From Pyrenopolyporus hunteri (taxonomy: Eukaryota; Ascomycota; Sordariomycetes; Xylariales; Hypoxylaceae), in contig CADCXC010000004.1 in the NCBI GenBank assembly GCA_902806595.1, positions 1,798,001 through 1,862,000 on the forward strand: a stretch of DNA of 64,000 bases, in the 5' to 3' direction. A model generated the notes under the pieces. It was not told the origin of the DNA, did not search any database, and worked only from the letters and a program-made list of their open reading frames with translations. The translations under genes and the position numbers were made by a program. Below are positions 59,362 through 64,000 of this stretch, in pieces. The stretch's first letter is position 1. Each line of letters opens with the position of its first letter.

Positions 59362-60314
59362 GGTTGAGGAGTTCTGGTGGTAATTTGTCGCGATTTGCCG
59401 TGATTTGTACCTGGTAGGTAAAATAGAAGTATGTAAGGTACGCGAGGGTAAGGACAGGGATTAAAGTAAGTGGGTTGATAGCTATGTGCTGGGTAGAACC
59501 GAAGGACGGATTATTGGTGGTGTTGGGAACGACGGTGGGAACGAGGCCGGGTAACGAGTCGTACGTAAGGTACCTAGGTACCTAGGTTGAAAAGGCCGTA
59601 GTTGAAGGACGTCGATGTCAGTGGTAGGTGAAAAATTAGGTAGGTAGATTAATATATTAACCTTAAGAAGGCAAGGAGGCGTGAGGGCGAGAAAGAGAGT
59701 GGGAATTGGATCCGTGGTGAGTGGGAAGTTGTTTTTATGGATTTTTGAGTTGGACGCTTGGAGGTTTGTTTTGCTCGCTCTTGCCAACTTCTCTAGGCAG
59801 AATTACCTGACCTTACTTAGGTACGTGAGGTAGCTTGCTTCTCCAAAGGTAGGTGCTCCCATGGGCAGGCGCCACAGGTAGCTACCTACCTACATGTAAG
59901 GTTTTCAAAGCTACAAACATACAAGCTGAGGCAGCAGTCGACTACCTTTGATAGGTGATTAGGTAACTTTCTTTAGCGCCGTACCTGCCTACCTTCATCG
60001 GTAGCTAGGTAGGTCTACCTTACCCACGTAGGTACCTACCTAGGTAAGTAGGTAGCTTTATGAAAGGGTTCAGTTGTCGCATTTCGCCAAAAGAGGAAAA
60101 GGCCACGGCCACTGCGATCCGTGCATTACAGCGCATCTAGTGATTCGCTCCCCACCTTATAAGCCTTAACAAATAGGTGCTTTAGCGGATAACTCTCGTT
60201 ATCGCAAAATCATCGCCATTGACGTACCTTAGGTAGGTATTGCGTCGTCTATGTCCATTAAATATCCAAAAAAACCAACATTCCAATAATTCTCCAATAT
60301 AATAAAACTAACCA
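59362..60314. other. Intergenic spacer rich in CCTA/TAGG repeats
   Basis: 953 bp, with the F-box gene promoter on the left and the permease 3' region on the right. Palindromic GGTACCTAGGTACC (about 59,571) and dense repeats at 59,812-60,060 fill much of it. No gene is seen. Confidence 0.55.
59812..60060. repeat. CCTA/TAGG palindromic microsatellite cluster
   Basis: Many TACCTACC, GGTAGGTA and GTACCTAC words occur in both orientations, forming overlapping small palindromes. Confidence 0.75.
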
Positions 60315-62291
60315 TTATATAGTCTTTTGATGATTCTTGTCATGCTTATTCCCAATAACCGCCTCTTCATCATACTCTTCTTGCTGACTACTTATACTTG
60401 GATCATACGCCAATCTGACCTCGTCGATCTGGTCACCCACCTCCATCCACGTGTCGCTGCAAGCCGGTACAGGGAACAGTTTGCACAGGGCCCAGTACAT
60501 GCCTGCTGAAATAATGAACCCGCAGAAGAAATTGAAGTTATAAATGTACGTCGCTCCTATTGGAACGTTGCCGCCGTTCACAGCACCAGCGAAACCCACC
60601 ACGTTGATGAGGATGCCGCTGATATACGACGCGTACGCTCTCCAGTGGACGCCGAAGGTATAGAAATATGGCCCGGTCTTGCGAGCGTCGTAGAGCTCCC
60701 TGATTTCGAGATAGCCCTTCCGGACCAAATAGTAGTCGCTACACATAACTCCCGCGATGGAACTGAGGAAAACCGAATACGATGAAAGGTAAGTCGTGAA
60801 CTGGTTGCTGGATGTGAGCAAGTTATAGGGGCACATAGCCAAGCCGACGAGGGCACAGATATAGCCGCCACGGCGGATATTAATGAACCGCGGCAGCAGG
60901 GCCGTCATATCAGTTCCTGCCGAAACAGAGTTCGCCGCAATATTCGTGCCTAGCTGGGCTAGTGCAAACGCGAGAGCAATGATGAAGACGCCGAAGCGCT
61001 GACCGGAACCGCCATCGTCGATGAACCTCTCTAATAGGTCAAGAGGATCCCAGATCGGTTCGCTCCCGGGATAAATGATGACCGAGCTGGATGAGACTAG
61101 TATGCCGATTAGGGAGGTGATGGCGAAACCGATGGGAATGGTGAAAAGCTGCGACCAGAGTGCGTCACGTGGCTTCCCGGCAAAACGAGAGAAATCGGGA
61201 TCGTTTACGATGAGAGTTGCGAAGTTGGCGATGGAACTCATGACACCTTTGATAAACTCCCAGGCAAGATCGCTACCTTCTAGCGATGCACGTTGCCGAA
61301 CGATAGGGCCAGGTCCGCCAGCGCGAACGAGAGCCCAGATCAAGAAAGCAATGCCCGCACAAGGAACGAAGTAAGCCTTGACGGTAAAAAGATGCCGGAT
61401 CTGGTGTACCGGAAACCAGATAGCCGGTAGCGACAGAAGCCAGAAGAGGAAAAATGAGACATAATCGGCGGTGGTTGTACCCGATTCTGGCGAGAACGTG
61501 TTCGGGATAGTCGAGCGGTCCTACTGCTTGTTAGTGCTTGGCTTCTCCGCGGGCGCGAGTTACGCCGTTCAGCCAGACTCACCCAGCTAAGCCAAATGGC
61601 CCGAATCATGAGGTAAACGCAGTGTCCACCAATGTACGACTGAACGCCGTACCAGATGCAGGCCATGGCAGCACGATTAAACACGGGCCAGAGGCAGCCC
61701 CATATTCCGAAACTCGAGCGGTTCACGACTGGGAAGCCGATGTGGTACATGGCACCGATGCGACCGGTCAAGCAGATGAAGCAACCAGCAATTGCGTATC
61801 CGATCCACACGCAAATCCAAGACTGCCACCAGGAGAGCCCGTTCACGATCATGGTGGAGCTAATCATCCAGGTGTTGATGTTAAAGGAGTCGGCGATCCA
61901 GAAGCCAACAAAGTTCCAGGCTCCCCATTGGCGACGCTCAGGCTCGACGGGTTTGAGATCATTGTTTGTTAACTAGCCGGATCGATTAGTTATTGCGATT
62001 TGTCTCAGTCGAGCACAGGGGAAGGCCGCCACATCCGACCCACAGGAAAGGCATGAAGGTTATAAAATCAGCCTTACCATCTGCTGAGCAACGGTGAGGC
62101 CATCCTCGTTATCTACTGCAACCTTGTCTACCCAGCTAGTAAGCTTCGACTCGTAAAGCCTCTCCATGGTGAGAACGGAGGTTGGTAGAGCCCTGAGCCA
62201 GTACTTGGTGAATCCTTGGTGAGTCCCGTTGCGTTAAGTAATTTTCGAGTAATGGAAATTGAGAGCACGTGTAGCCAGCTGTTTTACTCAT
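60315..62291 (-). CDS. NCS1-family nucleobase permease, Fur type (uracil/allantoin/uridine-like)
   Basis: A plasma-membrane proton symporter of the NCS1 family, about 12 membrane helices. Secure exons: 62214-62078, 61972-61583 and 61520-60315; introns 105 and 62 bp. Family signatures: FTKYWLRALP, LTNNDLKPVEPERRQWG, NFVGFWIADSFNINTW (TM1), GLSWWQSWICVWIGY (TM2), FNRAAMACIWYGVQSYIGG (TM3), LGTNIAANSVSAGTD (TM8 region) and RRGGYICALVGLAMCPYNLL. The pattern fits Fur-type carriers (Dal4, Fur4, Fui1), but the exact substrate is not readable. The start is uncertain. A stop lies in frame just upstream of FTKYW, so either translation begins at the internal ATG 62167 (561 aa), or a 4-nt exon ATGA (62291-62288) joins through a 73-bp intron with a GTAAAA donor and an AAG acceptor (578 aa). 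Homology favours a start upstream of FTKYW. Confidence 0.85.
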
Positions 62292-64000
62292 GTATGACGC
62301 CCCAGCTGGACGGAGGAGGAACCGAAGCGAGCGGCGAAGCGTTTAGGTTCGTTTTTGTGGCATCAAGGACCATTTATCGAAACTCTAGATCCTCGAATCA
62401 TAAGTGAAGATGTGATCCGACCTTGGTACCTTTAACAACAAGGAGAGGAAAAGGAAGACACAGATGCCTCCGTCTAATACGAGCAAGATTTAGTAGAAGA
62501 GAAGAAGAATTCCAAGACGGTAGAAAAGTTTAAAAAAGAGATATGACATGCTCCCAGCTAACATACCTAGCAGGTATCTAACCTAATTGAATCCTAATCC
62601 CTACAGCTACAGTCTGGTACCACGACAAGCTGATGATTGACTGCGCGTACGACACGGGTACGTACGCAGTACTTAGATACACCCACATCCACCACCGTTG
62701 ATAACGTTGAAGGTACGATGCAATACCATACTTCACACAAAGAGGGACATAGGACCGTAGGTATCCCCGATGTACCCATTGATGTATAAGTCTCGAGGTT
62801 AGGAGGACTCCCCCACACTATAGACCTCGTCCTCTGACCGGGCATGTACTACTTGTACTATGGTACTATGTAAGTAGGCCTGGACTCGGGCACATTCCTT
62901 GAAAATAACGAATCCCTCTACCACCGGTGGCGCCGCTACCAGAGATAAGGCGGGAGACGATAAGCCGCTGATTGGCCAGCGTTTTCTGGTATAGGCGTTG
63001 GCTGAACCTCGATCGTTCTTTGATATCCACGTTTCAGGGTTAGCGATCGCCAGGCTCAAGGGTCCCCCCCAGACTCGAGAGATCATCCGCCCCGCCAGAA
63101 CCCTCGCGTCCCGCAAGTTATGACGCTAATGCTATCTACTATCTCCAGTTATGTCATCCCATCAAGCAATTCTTTTTGATAAAATCTCCGTTGAAGCGTG
63201 CCTACGGATGTACCTAGGTACTTTTGAATCTACCCCCTCCGTTGACGTCTAATGCAATACATCATCGGCTCGAAGTTGTAAGTAAAAACGTCGATGGCCC
63301 CCCCATTATTATGTCTTGGTTCTAATTCCAACAACGAACAACGGTTTCCTATTGTTTACCTTTTCACATGTAAAAACGTCTTTGGACATATATAGGCAGT
63401 ACTTACCATTTAAGAAACCCCCTAGACAACCTACGCATACGTATACGCGAGATTAGGATAGGTAGTTTCTCGGTGAGTGGCAAAGTCGTTACGAGAAATC
63501 ATTACCTTATCGTTCGGCTCGGGGTTATCGCGAGACGCCAATTCTCCTATTTAGAGGTCCTGTCTACCTAGGTTGCTTGTGCTTTAGCACTCATCAACTA
63601 ATGGTTCTAGGCGTACCAACAGTCGAGGTACTTACTTAGAATACACAGTACACTTCACAACCGCTAATTGCTAAAACTCGAGGATCAACAAGACACCCTC
63701 TCTCTTGCTACTAAACAAAGGAACTATAACTTGACAGATATCGTCGTTTCTAGGTAATATGCGTATCTACCAGCAGCAGATAGGACACAATTACGTTGTT
63801 TCGCAACATTTATTTCGTAGCGAAACGACTTGTGTCTGCAATATATCCATGCAACATGTATTTAAGGAACGACGAACTCCTATCGATCATTTCGGATATC
63901 CCCACTATACTCCTATCTATTTACATAGGTAATTTCAGCATTCTGTCGCATAATGGAGGTAACAGATTTACTACAAACGCAAGACTTCAAGGGCCGGTTG
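62292..64000. other. Right-edge spacer, no gene recognised
   Basis: About 1.7 kb upstream of the permease gene to the window end. Only short unsupported frames are present. Pieces of a gene beyond the window cannot be excluded. Confidence 0.45.

Overview
The window is nuclear DNA from a filamentous ascomycete. Several things show this: short introns (mostly 44-150 bp, with GT donors, CTAAC/CTGAC-like branch sites and mostly YAG acceptors), fungal-specific families (an SreA-type GATA factor, a Hal4/Sat4-type kinase, Svf1, an AA9 polysaccharide monooxygenase), and a cytoplasmic dynein heavy chain of fungal length. Intergenic DNA is full of CCTA/TAGG palindromic microsatellites. Similarity to Neurospora-type proteins suggests Sordariomycetes; anything finer would be a guess. 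I see no tRNA, rRNA, CRISPR array, or intact autonomous transposon.

Layout. Positions 1-5800 hold a two-finger GATA factor of the SreA/SRE/Urbs1 type (minus strand), then 3 kb of repeat-rich spacer. Positions 5829-19003 are one gene, the cytoplasmic dynein heavy chain (minus, three exons, 4350 aa). A FAR1-type DNA-binding protein (minus, 21354-23254) and a fungal 2EXR/F-box-like protein (plus, 26701-27680) follow, each set in long spacers. A large C2H2 zinc-finger regulator lies at 29827-33179 (minus). A membrane-anchored GNAT acetyltransferase (plus, 37473-38276) converges on a divergent histone H4 variant (minus, 38668-39732). The H4 variant has seven exons, two of them microexons of 17 and 16 nt, so ordinary ORF scans miss it. 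A 271-bp MITE-like element sits just upstream of the H4 variant.

Positions 41133-43572 hold SVF1 (minus) and mitochondrial ribosomal protein uL11m (plus), divergent from one 584-bp spacer. The plus strand then carries a Hal4/Sat4-like kinase (46483-49113), the mitochondrial co-chaperonin HSP10 (49881-50488, first coding exon only the ATG, with a heat-shock-element-like site upstream), a secreted AA9 LPMO (52351-53771) and cystathionine gamma-lyase (55174-56436). The minus strand ends with an F-box protein (57880-59361) and an NCS1/Fur-type nucleobase permease (60315-about 62291).

The genes are housekeeping plus regulatory: iron regulation, microtubule transport, chromatin, mitochondrial translation and folding, oxidative-stress survival, transsulfuration, nutrient uptake and cellulose attack. 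I see no secondary-metabolite cluster. The most notable item is the H4 variant, with its unusual exon structure and its promoter-proximal MITE. All splice models were derived by eye from frame, splice signals and family conservation; each stated total exon length was checked to be a multiple of three.
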